Below are positions 25,519 through 34,600 of a stretch of 64,000 bases of DNA, in pieces (position 1 is the first letter of the stretch; every line of letters begins with the position of its first letter). The notes below the pieces were generated by a model. That model made no database searches. It was not told the origin of the DNA and was given only the letters and a program-made list of their open reading frames with translations. The translations under genes were made by a program, and so were the position numbers. This DNA is from Parabacteroides sp. PF5-6 (lineage in GTDB: Bacteria; Bacteroidota; Bacteroidia; Bacteroidales; Tannerellaceae), in NCBI RefSeq assembly GCF_029504695.1, contig NZ_JAQFIN010000001.1:186001-250000 (forward strand). The letters run 5' to 3'.

Positions 25519-25797
25519 CCCCTTTTCACCTTTCACCCAATAGCCAGATCCTTGTATTGATCAGCGTTTCGGGTGAAGGCTTGGCGAAGGATGGAGGCTT
25601 TCCGAAAAGGCCGGCAGGGTTTTCCAAAAGGCCGCCGGAGTTTTCCAAAAGGCCGGCAGGGTTTTTCCAAAGGCCGGCGGCCTTTTCCGGGAAACCGCCA
25701 GATCACTGTCGTTTTTTTTTAGGTATTCTTTTATCCTTCACCCGAAACGCTGATCAATACAGGGATCTGACGACCGGGTGAAAGGTGAAGACCGGGG
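25519..25797. repeat. 280-bp inverted-repeat element with internal 21-bp tandem repeat
   Basis: Arms of about 60 bp (25519-25580 and 25735-25797) are inverted copies with few mismatches; both hold CGTTTCGGGTGAA and TATTGATCAG (or complements). Between them are four 21-bp units (25599-25682) of the form TTTTCCAAAAGGCCGGCAGGG, with the palindrome GCCGGC. No target duplication or open frame for a mobilising enzyme is seen. The origin could be a MITE-like element or a local duplication. Confidence 0.8.
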
Positions 25798-25808
25798 TAA
25801 AAACTTTT

Positions 25809-26378
25809 TTACCATAATTGCAATATCGGATTCTCTTTTACGATCTCAAGTATTTCTTCTTTGGTGAGAGGGGATGGCTCTTTCAATTTACGCAAAGAAT
25901 ACAAGCTGTATCCTGTGACGATTTTCCGCTTTTCATCCACATTGCTATACACTGCTGTTTGGTAGAGTGTTTCAGGTTTGTCAAGGAAGATAAAGGTGAT
26001 AAACATTCCCCCAAGCAGAAATGGTTCTGCCCGGAATATCGCAAACTTGCTTTTTAAAGGCAACTCATAACGCTTGAGTATCTCCGTGTCTTCGTTTTCT
26101 ATCCCATCATAACAAGCATCGAGGCATTTTCGTAAAAACCGAAAATAGTCATTGTTGTGCCAATCCGTTTCTTCCCAATCGCCAAAACGAATATCGTTGA
26201 GTGAGCCTTCCTCTATTTCTTCTGTTTTCTCTTGATTGGCTACTTGGGGAATCGTGTCTTTCGCTTGTTCCGAGCGCGTGATCGCTTTCTCTTCTTTCAC
26301 AACAACTTTTTCTTTACTCTTACCACAAGAGAAAAGAAATAGGGAAAAGACAAAGAAGATGTATGTGTACGTTTTCAT
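25809..26378 (-). CDS. Lipoprotein of unknown function
   Basis: Exported lipoprotein of 189 residues: TYIFFVFSLFLFSCGKSKEK with Cys18, a charged linker rich in Glu and Lys, then a compact domain (LNDIRFGDWEETDWHNNDYFRFLRKCLDACYDG and beyond). I do not recognise the family. It is last in the LytTR operon, 28 bases after the membrane protein gene. Confidence 0.75.
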   Translation of the reverse strand: MKTYTYIFFVFSLFLFSCGKSKEKVVVKEEKAITRSEQAKDTIPQVANQEKTEEIEEGSLNDIRFGDWEETDWHNNDYFRFLRKCLDACYDGIENEDTEILKRYELPLKSKFAIFRAEPFLLGGMFITFIFLDKPETLYQTAVYSNVDEKRKIVTGYSLYSLRKLKEPSPLTKEEILEIVKENPILQLW

Positions 26379-26406
26379 CTATTAAAATTATTTTTTATTA
26401 CTAAAA

Positions 26407-27294
26407 TTATTCTTCATTACGCCTCCAAATGATGTAACTCGTATTTGGAGGTAGATTCTTATTCTCAATACCGAACTCTATGCGGTCATCATTTTCATCT
26501 ACAGCCCAGCCGAAAGATGTACTACCTACTAAATAAATGGCATTTTTTACTCCCAGATCAACCAGTGCTTGTGCAAAATCGTGAAAGGATTCAGTACTCA
26601 GGCTTTCAATCATCATAATTTCTCCGTTTCGATCGCAAATCGAACGGCGAATCGCTTTGTTTTTGGGTTCATTTTCTACTAATTTTCCATTATTAACCAA
26701 TGGATATTGTCGAAAAAAATATCCCTCTTTTTCTGTTGCACTTTCAAATAATGGCGAATTGTCAGCCACTCCAATTGTAATTTCATCATCGATAATAGCA
26801 CAATAGCCGATTTTAGATAATCCCCATGCTAAAGGCTTCCCTTTTAAGACAAAAGCACCGACAATTTTTTTGTTGTCCCTCCGAATATCCGCAGCCTGAG
26901 CTGCAAATACGATTGATGTATCCTCTTTGTTTACATTTCCAACATGGAGTGTCATGTTCGCATTATGTGGGATATAGATACGCAATGGTATATCATTGAT
27001 GATTGTGTCGATAGCCTGGGTAAATCCGCGAACAAGAGGATCTACGTCTGTTCCCAGCCGGTCAATTTTAGGTTGTGAAGACTCCATGATTTCAGGCACA
27101 GTTTCAAAATATCCCGGTTCGTCGCTTTCCGTTTTTTTATCTTTCAATAATGATATCGATGCAACGACCATCCCTATAGTGATAAGTCCAAACATCCCAC
27201 ACTTCCACAAAACAGGTTTAGGGGGATGTTTAGATTTGCTTTCACTTCCAAGAACGCGAATTTCATTATCTTGAATATCCTTATTTTGCTTCAT
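26407..27294 (-). CDS. Membrane-anchored protein with a phosphodiester-glycosidase-like domain
   Basis: Protein of 295 residues: about 32 cytoplasmic residues, one membrane helix (MFGLITIGMVVASISLL), then an extracytoplasmic domain. The domain resembles the NAGPA/DUF2233 phosphodiester glycosidase fold: IVFAAQAADIRRDN, KGKPLAWGLSKIGYCAIID, RRSICDRNGEIMMIES, SFHDFAQALVDLGVKNAIYLVGSTSFGW, where the family usually has an LDGG block. The catalytic block is therefore not clearly conserved. Two bases separate it from the LytTR gene. Confidence 0.55.
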   Translation of the reverse strand: MKQNKDIQDNEIRVLGSESKSKHPPKPVLWKCGMFGLITIGMVVASISLLKDKKTESDEPGYFETVPEIMESSQPKIDRLGTDVDPLVRGFTQAIDTIINDIPLRIYIPHNANMTLHVGNVNKEDTSIVFAAQAADIRRDNKKIVGAFVLKGKPLAWGLSKIGYCAIIDDEITIGVADNSPLFESATEKEGYFFRQYPLVNNGKLVENEPKNKAIRRSICDRNGEIMMIESLSTESFHDFAQALVDLGVKNAIYLVGSTSFGWAVDENDDRIEFGIENKNLPPNTSYIIWRRNEE

Positions 27295-27296
27295 GA

Positions 27297-27659
27297 CTAT
27301 TTTCCTTCCTTTTCAATTAATTCTTTCAACAACTTCAAAGCTTCGCGTGATGCTGATAAAGTATAGTTAACTGCTGTGGCATCTGACAAAATAATTCTTT
27401 GTTTGGCGATATTAATATAATGAATAAAATTACGATTGACAATCAGGGATTTACCTATTCTGACAAAAAGACTTCCTTCACTTTCAAGCTGGCTGTTAAT
27501 CATTTTTTCAATTTGTCCCAGTTGATAGGAAAGCAACCTCGATTCTCCATCTGCTTGTATCAGGTTAGAATAGTTGCCATCCGACGAGATATAAACAATC
27601 CTGTCTGGCATGATTCGAATGAGATCATTCGAAGTTGATATGATTAAGTAGTTTCCCAT
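27297..27659 (-). CDS. LytTR-domain DNA-binding protein (no receiver domain)
   Basis: Standalone LytTR DNA-binding domain of 120 residues: DLIRIMPDRIVYISSDGNYSNLI at 11-33, GQIEKMINSQLESEGSLFVRIGKSLIVNRNFIHYINIAKQRIILSD at 48-93 with the FVRIGKSLIVNRNFI core. There is no receiver or membrane domain, so the input is unknown. It is first in a three-gene operon and faces a divergent lipoprotein gene across a mirrored operator (27724-27807) that it most likely binds. Confidence 0.9.
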   Translation of the reverse strand: MGNYLIISTSNDLIRIMPDRIVYISSDGNYSNLIQADGESRLLSYQLGQIEKMINSQLESEGSLFVRIGKSLIVNRNFIHYINIAKQRIILSDATAVNYTLSASREALKLLKELIEKEGK

Positions 27660-27675
27660 TTTACTCTGTTAAGTA

Positions 27676-27855
27676 CAAATATAGTGAAGAAAACTTCGTA
27701 ACAAGAGAGTTGGGTGACCCAATGTATGAAATAGGCTTCTTCCCGTATGAAATAAATATCAAATCATAATATCCCTTATTTCATACATTTCTCGGTTCAT
27801 TTCATACAGGGATATCGAAAAGATGTCCTTGATCTATTTTTACCCATGATATTTG
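27676..27855. promoter_or_regulatory. Divergent promoters with mirrored LytTR operators
   Basis: Left promoter (minus strand): -7 TATATTTG at 27683-27676. Right promoter: -7-like GATATTTG at 27848-27855. Between them are GTATGAAATA at 27724-27733 and 27745-27754, and the inverted copies TATTTCATAC at 27777-27786 and CATTTCATAC at 27798-27807. Each pair has a 21-bp period and each inner pair edge is exactly 40 bases from its -7 box. LytTR proteins are known to bind two direct repeats about two helical turns apart. Confidence 0.75.
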
Positions 27856-27888
27856 CGATAGAGAAACGATTATAAAAACATAAATATC

Positions 27889-28845
27889 ATGAACCTATTC
27901 TTACTCAAATACTCGTTCATTACTATTGTAATATCTTTTATAGGAACCGCTTGCAATTCGCATGCTTCTTTAGCTCGTAGTGTTGTCGATCGCACATCGT
28001 CCGGTGAGGTGATAAAACAATTTGAAAACGAGGCTATTCCACCCGCCACCGATATGCCGCTGGGTAGAACCCTTTTGCCTGACGACACTCATTTAACTTT
28101 ACCCTTTACTCCTAAAATAGAAGCAAAAGTAGATTCCATAGGAGAATCGGTACAAAAAGTATATTGGGAAAAACTGAAAGATTCGAGTGGACATATCTGT
28201 ATTCAATACAAACAGCCAGTTAATGGATATGAAGTAAAAGTATTATTTTCCCCTGATGAGTTTTTTTTAGGAAGTGAGTATGAACCAAGTCGAGTTATTG
28301 GCATAGGAATTATTTATATCGCAACAAGCTACTCCGTGATATCAGTTGCACACAATAATTTTTTCATTCAGTCTCCTCCATTTGATGTGGATTCTATTTA
28401 TGAGATGATCGGCAAAACAATATACTTAGATTACGAAATAGAATCTAAAACTGAAGATGAATATGTGTTTTTCCCAAGGAAGACCCCTTTCTTTTTTACA
28501 GATGTTAATCTTGATGGACGAATAGACTTTTTACTTACCAACTATCACTTAGGACAAAAAGGCGTAAATTCCTATTTGGCCTATTATTGGGACGAAGAAT
28601 TTGACAATAGAGTCTATCCAATCGGATCACCTTTTAATGATTTGGACGCTTTGACTAAAATAAATAAAGAAACAGGTGAAGTAATACAGACATTTACAGG
28701 CAATCCATATATAACAAGAATTTACAGATATGGCGATTGCTATTCTTATTATCTTGAAGAAGAGGAAGTTCACTTTTGGGAGCGTGAATGCACATTCAAG
28801 TTCGAAAGAAAGCTAATAAAAGAAATAATCATCAAAGATAAGTGA
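27889..28845 (+). CDS. Lipoprotein of unknown function, divergent from the LytTR operon
   Basis: Exported lipoprotein of 318 residues: SFITIVISFIGTACNSHAS with Cys22. The mature part contains FFFTDVNLDGRIDFLLTNYH, a calcium-loop-like DxNxDGxxD motif as in FG-GAP or dockerin-like repeats. I do not assign a family. The mirrored operator suggests co-regulation with the three genes on the other strand, so the four products probably act together in the envelope. Confidence 0.75.
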   Translation: MNLFLLKYSFITIVISFIGTACNSHASLARSVVDRTSSGEVIKQFENEAIPPATDMPLGRTLLPDDTHLTLPFTPKIEAKVDSIGESVQKVYWEKLKDSSGHICIQYKQPVNGYEVKVLFSPDEFFLGSEYEPSRVIGIGIIYIATSYSVISVAHNNFFIQSPPFDVDSIYEMIGKTIYLDYEIESKTEDEYVFFPRKTPFFFTDVNLDGRIDFLLTNYHLGQKGVNSYLAYYWDEEFDNRVYPIGSPFNDLDALTKINKETGEVIQTFTGNPYITRIYRYGDCYSYYLEEEEVHFWERECTFKFERKLIKEIIIKDK

Positions 28846-28876
28846 ATGTGTTTTGTTGAATTATCTAAATAGTTCT

Positions 28877-30256
28877 TCAACGAAGTACGAACTTCGCATA
28901 AAACTGGCGGATTACTTGTTCAAATTCATCCGGTATTCTTTTTAGTACTTCTCGTTTTATGGGGAGTGGAATATCCTTATAATAGGCTTCCGCAATTCCG
29001 CCGGTTATAGCTGCAATGGTATCACTGTCTCCCCCTAAAGAGATAGCCAGACGGATCGCATATTCAAAGTCCGTACTTTCCAAAAAGGCAATAATCGCTT
29101 CCGGAACAGAGCCTTGACAACTCACGTCAAATTGATAAGAAGGTCTTATTTTATCACAAGTTCGGCTCAAGTCATATCCAAAGGTGGTTTCAATATATTC
29201 CTTTATCTGTTTTTTTGTATTTCCAACGCGAGCCAAATAAACACAAGCGGCTACAGCTTGTGCTCCTTTAATGCCTTCCGGATGATTGTGTGTTATTTCT
29301 GCACTCTCTTTAGCAACTTGTAATACCTCATCCAATGTGTCAAAGGCCCAGCCAATATAACTCACCCGCATCGCAGACCCATTGCCCCAACTGTTATAGG
29401 GTTGTGGGTCTTCTTCATTTAACCAATCCCGAAATAATCTCCCATATCCGGCATGTGGATATTTAAGCCCGTAACCCTTAACAATGTCCTGCAAACAACC
29501 TTCAGATGATAACCAATCGGCAACAGCAACAGTCATCACTGTATCGTCAGTGAACCTATTCCACGTACTAAAAAGAGAAAAATCCACACTCTTTATATTT
29601 TTAGACTCATACCTTGACCCTATAATATCCCCGGCAATGGCACCCAGTATAAGGTTGGAATAGTCGAACCTATCTTCTTGTGTGCCTTTCCAAAACAAAA
29701 GAGTCTCTTCATTTATCTTATTCGGATATAACTTCGCCTCTTTCGATATGTTGTTGTAAATATTCCATGAACATTGTCTATTGCCCACCTGGTTGAGCGA
29801 ATTCAACATACGGGAGATCCTTAGCAAGTTGTGAGTAGGCATTTCATAGAATTTGTTGCCTGAAGAATCCGGACTAACACATTTATCCAAACAGTTTAAA
29901 CCAATATGATTCAAATACATTTGACAAGATCTACAGAAATTATTCTTCGCCAATTCATCCTTTTGAAACCGGGACACAAATGTTTTGTCCAATATTGGCG
30001 CCTTTCCATTAAAACGGCTTTTCTCCTTTGTGGGGAAAATCCACTGAATGAAATCATGCTTGTTTTCTATCTGCCAAAACGAAAACTGCAAAATATCCTC
30101 TAACATACGTCCTTCTACATCAGCCTGTTCATTTCTGAAAAAAGCAATCAGATCAATAGGCTCTTTTGCAGATGGCTCTATTGACATTATCTCTTCTCTT
30201 TGTTTAATAGGCTCTTTTTGTTTGAGAGGCCATAATTTCCGAAGTATATCTTTCAT
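28877..30256 (-). CDS. OGFr-like domain fused to ADP-ribosylglycohydrolase
   Basis: Protein of 459 residues with two domains. Residues about 32-175 resemble the conserved region of the opioid growth factor receptor: LIAFFRNEQADVEGRMLEDIL, KHDFIQWIFPTKEKSRFNGKAPIL, and THNLLRISRMLNSLNQVG. Residues about 200-459 are an ADP-ribosylglycohydrolase with the metal-binding blocks intact: LGAIAGDIIGSRYE, RFTDDTVMTVAVADWL, SWGNGSAMRVSYIGWAF, ITHNHPEGIKGAQAVAA and SLGGDSDTIAAITGGIAEAYY. The enzyme removes ADP-ribose from proteins, nucleic acids or small molecules. No signal peptide. It follows the lysozyme gene by 57 bases. Confidence 0.88.
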   Translation of the reverse strand: MKDILRKLWPLKQKEPIKQREEIMSIEPSAKEPIDLIAFFRNEQADVEGRMLEDILQFSFWQIENKHDFIQWIFPTKEKSRFNGKAPILDKTFVSRFQKDELAKNNFCRSCQMYLNHIGLNCLDKCVSPDSSGNKFYEMPTHNLLRISRMLNSLNQVGNRQCSWNIYNNISKEAKLYPNKINEETLLFWKGTQEDRFDYSNLILGAIAGDIIGSRYESKNIKSVDFSLFSTWNRFTDDTVMTVAVADWLSSEGCLQDIVKGYGLKYPHAGYGRLFRDWLNEEDPQPYNSWGNGSAMRVSYIGWAFDTLDEVLQVAKESAEITHNHPEGIKGAQAVAACVYLARVGNTKKQIKEYIETTFGYDLSRTCDKIRPSYQFDVSCQGSVPEAIIAFLESTDFEYAIRLAISLGGDSDTIAAITGGIAEAYYKDIPLPIKREVLKRIPDEFEQVIRQFYAKFVLR

Positions 30257-30313
30257 GTTCGAGTATTAAAAATAATATCCCATTCATTAATTTGCTTATT
30301 CTACAAAAGGTAT

Positions 30314-31000
30314 TCACTTCAATAACAGATCTTTTACCGAGTACTTCGGATTAAAACGATTCAGATCAACTGGTCTGGGTATCCCGTCTACGGTTCCGGA
30401 TTCCGAGTATTGCCAGATAGTATATGTCCCTTGGCCTTTAACCGTTGGATGCTTTCTCGGATCGTTATTGTATCTCCCTATCATTAGGTGGTAGTTGTTA
30501 AACTCCGGTGCGCAATTCGTATTATAAAAAGAGTTGACAGAATAGATCATGGGGGCTTTCCCGTAATGCTCTTTCACCAAACGAATGAAGACTTTCAAGC
30601 TGTCCTGAAACTGCGAACGTGTCCAATTATTTATTTCTTCCACATCTACCAAAGGGATTAAATCCTGATCGGCTTTCTTGGCTGTCTTTTTGAAATGCTC
30701 AAATTGAGCGTGTGCCGAGCTGGAAGTTCGGAAATAATGATATGATCCTACTTTTAGCCCGTTTCTACGAGCCTCTCTGATGTTCCTTTTGTACTTAGGA
30801 TCTGTGTGTGTTTGTCCCTCTGTCGCTTTGATATAAACAAATTGAATATTTTGATCTTTCGCCACCTGTTCCCAATTTATTTGCTTTTGATGCCGGGAAA
30901 CATCAATCCCATGATACTTTGCATCTCTTTTCAATTCTGTACTGGAGATGCAACTTAGCCCTAAACATAAGACTGTCAGTAGATATAGTGTAGTCTTCAT
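30314..31000 (-). CDS. GH25 lysozyme-like lipoprotein
   Basis: GH25 muramidase of 228 residues with a lipoprotein signal (LLTVLCLGLSCISS, Cys17). Family blocks: YHGIDVSRHQKQINWEQV, FVYIKATEGQTHTDPKY, LKVGSYHYF, LIPLVDVEEINNW (catalytic acids) and WQYSESGTVDGI. It would cut peptidoglycan between MurNAc and GlcNAc. The start at 31000 gives a proper signal; an upstream frame to 31117 lies inside the next gene. Four bases separate the two genes. Confidence 0.9.
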   Translation of the reverse strand: MKTTLYLLTVLCLGLSCISSTELKRDAKYHGIDVSRHQKQINWEQVAKDQNIQFVYIKATEGQTHTDPKYKRNIREARRNGLKVGSYHYFRTSSSAHAQFEHFKKTAKKADQDLIPLVDVEEINNWTRSQFQDSLKVFIRLVKEHYGKAPMIYSVNSFYNTNCAPEFNNYHLMIGRYNNDPRKHPTVKGQGTYTIWQYSESGTVDGIPRPVDLNRFNPKYSVKDLLLK

Positions 31001-31004
31001 ATTC

Positions 31005-31403
31005 TTAGGAGCTGCCAAGAACCGCCCAAAACCGTTCGGGCAGGTGGATATTGTTGACCGGTATAGCTTCTTTAAACAATGGAGCAATGTCTTGGGGTTG
31101 AAAGCGGGCAATGCCACAGCCTATTTCAGTGACCAGGAATAATTTGTCCGGGTTGTCCTTGGCAAATTGAATAAAGTCGTCAACATAGGGCTTTATGGTC
31201 TCCACATCGCCTTGCATGGTTGGGATCGCGTAGGTTTGGCCTTGCAGGCCTACGCCTTGTCCCCAGACGGCACCCCAGCGCTCCATTGCCAAATGGGCCG
31301 CACCGCCAGCGTGCATCCCGGCAAGGTTACTCCCAAAAACAAATATTTCATTGGGGCGCAGATGCTCTATGTGTCTTTCTGTGGTTCTTGATGTTGTTGT
31401 CAT
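31005..31403 (-). CDS. Macro-like domain protein (FVFGSN family)
   Basis: Cytoplasmic protein of 132 residues. The block IFVFGSNLAGMHAGGAAHLA, then GAVWGQGVGLQGQTYAIPT and LVTEIGCGIARFQPQDIAPLF, matches a phage- and bacteria-wide family with a macrodomain-like fold (A1S_2505-like). Macrodomains bind ADP-ribose, and an ADP-ribosylglycohydrolase is encoded two genes downstream. ADP-ribose binding is inferred, not seen. Confidence 0.7.
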   Translation of the reverse strand: MTTTSRTTERHIEHLRPNEIFVFGSNLAGMHAGGAAHLAMERWGAVWGQGVGLQGQTYAIPTMQGDVETIKPYVDDFIQFAKDNPDKLFLVTEIGCGIARFQPQDIAPLFKEAIPVNNIHLPERFWAVLGSS

Positions 31404-31559
31404 TATGATATATATCCGTAATAATTCTTAACGTAAAGATATTAATCTTCTCCGGTAAAACAAAGGTGTAGATGAAATGTTCGCGGATAAGCTTTTTGTA
31501 TTCCCAAAATCTCCCGTGATTTGGGAGCAAAGTGTGGGTAACGGTTTTTCAGAAAAACA

Positions 31560-31593
31560 ATACGAGACTGCCTCCTGTGAGGCAGCCTCGTAT
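31560..31593 (-). terminator. Terminator of the secreted protease gene
   Basis: ATACGAG/CTCGTAT and GCCTC/GAGGC form a stem of about 15 bp with one mismatch and loop ctgt; on the minus strand it is followed by TTGTTTTTC. Confidence 0.75.
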
Positions 31594-31637
31594 TTGAGTA
31601 GAGTGGGAGGGGAAGGGGGGCTTCTCCTCTTTTTACT

Positions 31638-34600
31638 TTATTTTACTATCACTTTGAAGGTTTCGCCGTCGACAATAACGATGTAGTTGCCTGCCGGTGC
31701 CTCGCATACGGTTTCGCCTTCTTTAAGCGGGGCGATCAGGATGGGGCGTCCGCTGAAGGTGTATACGCGGATATCACCCTTTTCGGTCTTCTGTTCTCCG
31801 TTGTACCAGATGAAGATCTGGCCTTCGGTAGTCCAGACGGCATTCTTATCGGTCGTGTCGTATAAGCCGGCTTTTGTTTTAGGAGCAGACTTTACACCTT
31901 TGATAGAGACATTTACATTGGTGGTTATATTCTTGATGGTGTATGTGCCATCGAGGTTATCCACCACGACATTTCCTTTATTTGTCGTTATGGTCATGTT
32001 CGAAATATCATATCCGGAAGCGACAGTTAGGCGGAATGTATAGTCTTTACCATCAAGAGCCTCGTGCACATCGGTATCGTAAGAGATACCTTTCACGTTT
32101 GGCATATTGATCTTGTGCACGATGTATTCCACGTGCAGTTCTTCGGAGAACAAGGATTCCAAGTCATACAGGTTGGTAGCCGCTACCTTGAAGTAATTAT
32201 CTTTCTTAGAGATCTGACCGGTATAGGTCAATTCACTCGTCGTAGTAAGATACTTACCGTTCAAATAGATCACGTACATCGTCGGGTCACTTGGTTTATC
32301 TTCTATGGATGCAGTGATCAACCAGTTGTAGTTCAATCCCATAGCGCCCACACTTTCGAATGGCACTCCCGGGAAGGCAATCAGGTCGCCCTTACCCTGA
32401 ACGGCAGGTCCTGCGTCGACTGCCGGAACATAGTTGTACGACTCATTGGTGGCCGGTTTCTGTTCGAATGCATATCCGATATACATGTCTTCGACCGCGT
32501 GGATACGTACTTCTTTATTCAGTTCAACTTGCATAAACTCACCGACTGTCGGGTTGTCGACCTTTTGGGAATGGATAATCGTTTGCCCGCGACGGATATT
32601 TACGGTAATGCCATCCACCGGTTCCGACATAAGGAATAGATTGACAGACTTGATTTTCGCGTCATGATAGTTCAAGAGTTCTTCCTGAGTCAATCGGATC
32701 GCTACTTCAAACTCGCCTCCGGCTGCTGCGCCAATAGAATTACCTGTCGATATGCCATCGGTATAACCCAGGTCGGTTGTCGGGATCTCTCTTGCCGTGT
32801 TGTTGTCTTTCTTTTTCGCTTTTGTCTCGACAGCAGGCTGATCGATTTGGGCAACTTCCAGTTTATAGCCCTGTACGCCATGGATCAAATCTTCAAGCAT
32901 TGCTTCTAAAGCTTCGATCATTTCAGGATCATCCGTAATACCCAATTGCGTGATATCGATCTTACCGGATTTGATATCCTCGATAAGCTGCAGCTCTTCC
33001 GGAGTATATTCCGGCAGTGTTGCCTGTTGGTCTATTACTGTGACAGCATGGGTTGTCTGTCCCATAGTGGCTACAGAAGCAGCTTTTGTATCTATGATTC
33101 CTGTTTCCCAACTCAGCTCAACTGTTCCGTCTACATCCAGTTCGGCACTGAGGTTGATCGGGGTCACTGCGGCTTGTTCAACAAGGATATATTTGGCAAT
33201 GGTTCCTCCGCTTAGTGCTACTTTGATCAAGCCTCTTCTGGCTTTGCCCGTATTCTCTTCTACAGTATACGTAAAGCTTCCGTCACCTCTGCCTTCTCCG
33301 TTCTGAATCGTAATCCAGGAATCGGTAGTTGCTGTCCAAGGTGCAGCCGTCTTCACATTTACGGTAGCCGTGGTCTTATCGATATTTTTCCTTTTTACCG
33401 ATAAGTCGCCTTCCAAATCAAAGCGGGTATAGGTGAAATTAGGAGCAATATTCAAAGAAAGAGCCATGCCTGATACGGCTGAATTGGTATACGGATACCA
33501 ACCGATACGGAAATACATGCCAAAAATACCCAGATAGTATTCCGCATAAGCCGTATTCTTCGGACTCACGCCTTCTCTGGCTTCGGAAGCGGCAATCGCC
33601 ACTGTCGCTTTGTTTTGTCTAAGTCCGTCGACCACAATATAGAACGCTTCGTCTACAGCTACCGCTTCGTCGAATACCACGGTGGTATATCCATCCGGAT
33701 TGATTTCGGAAAGCGGAAGAACTTTCGTTTGGATGATCGCGCCAGGCAAACTACCCGCTTCGCGAGCAATGGATACGGTCAGGTCATTTCCGCCCGTTAG
33801 GTCGCCGGTCAGAATCATCAGGTCGACCGATTCGATAAAGCCCATTTCGACAGGAGCTTCGAAGCGTTCGGCCATTTTACCATAGTTACCCGTATTTGTT
33901 CCGGTGTAATAGCCGCCGCTAAATGCATGGGCTTCCATTGTTTTTTCTCCGTAACTCATGTTCCAGATGTTTCCGGAGGTATAACCGATCTTGGCGAAGT
34001 CTTCGAGTTCTACGGTCTCGCTTCCTACATTATTGCTTGCCGTAAATTCGAAATTGAAGTTGCCTTTTTGGTTGTACACTACCTTGCCCGGGTTTTGCGC
34101 CGTGGAAGCACTCGGTGTTCCGCCATCGAAATGCCAATCCCATTGGGTCGGGTAATTCTCTGATTTATCGGCAAAATAGACATTGGCCTCTTTCGGAGCG
34201 AACGGGCCGTATGAGGTCAGGGTGTATCCCCCTTCTACAATCGCTTCAAAGCTGCCTACCGGTACTTTCTGTATTACCGTAATGGCATCTTCCAGGGTGT
34301 AGCTGTCTTCTCCCTGGTAGTTCTTTACATACAGGGTGATATCGTACGTCCCGGGATTGAGGTATTGTACTATTGGGGTTTCTTCCGTGGAAACCTCCGG
34401 ACTACCTCCTTCGAAGGTCCAATCATACAGGATCGGCGGACCGGTGGAGAGATCGATCAGTTGGATATATTCACCCACGTTGATCGTTACCTTTTCACCC
34501 GGGTTCAATTTTGTTAACCGGACACCATCAATGCCTGCCAGGTTGCCCGTCTGTCCATAATACTGCCAGGCTATCTGAACCTCTTTATTGGCATAAGCCG

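Noticed and set aside
25557-25781. 74-codon frame with KRPAGFS-type heptapeptide repeats
   Set aside because: It is the 21-bp tandem repeat read in frame inside the inverted-repeat element; no promoter or coding signal.
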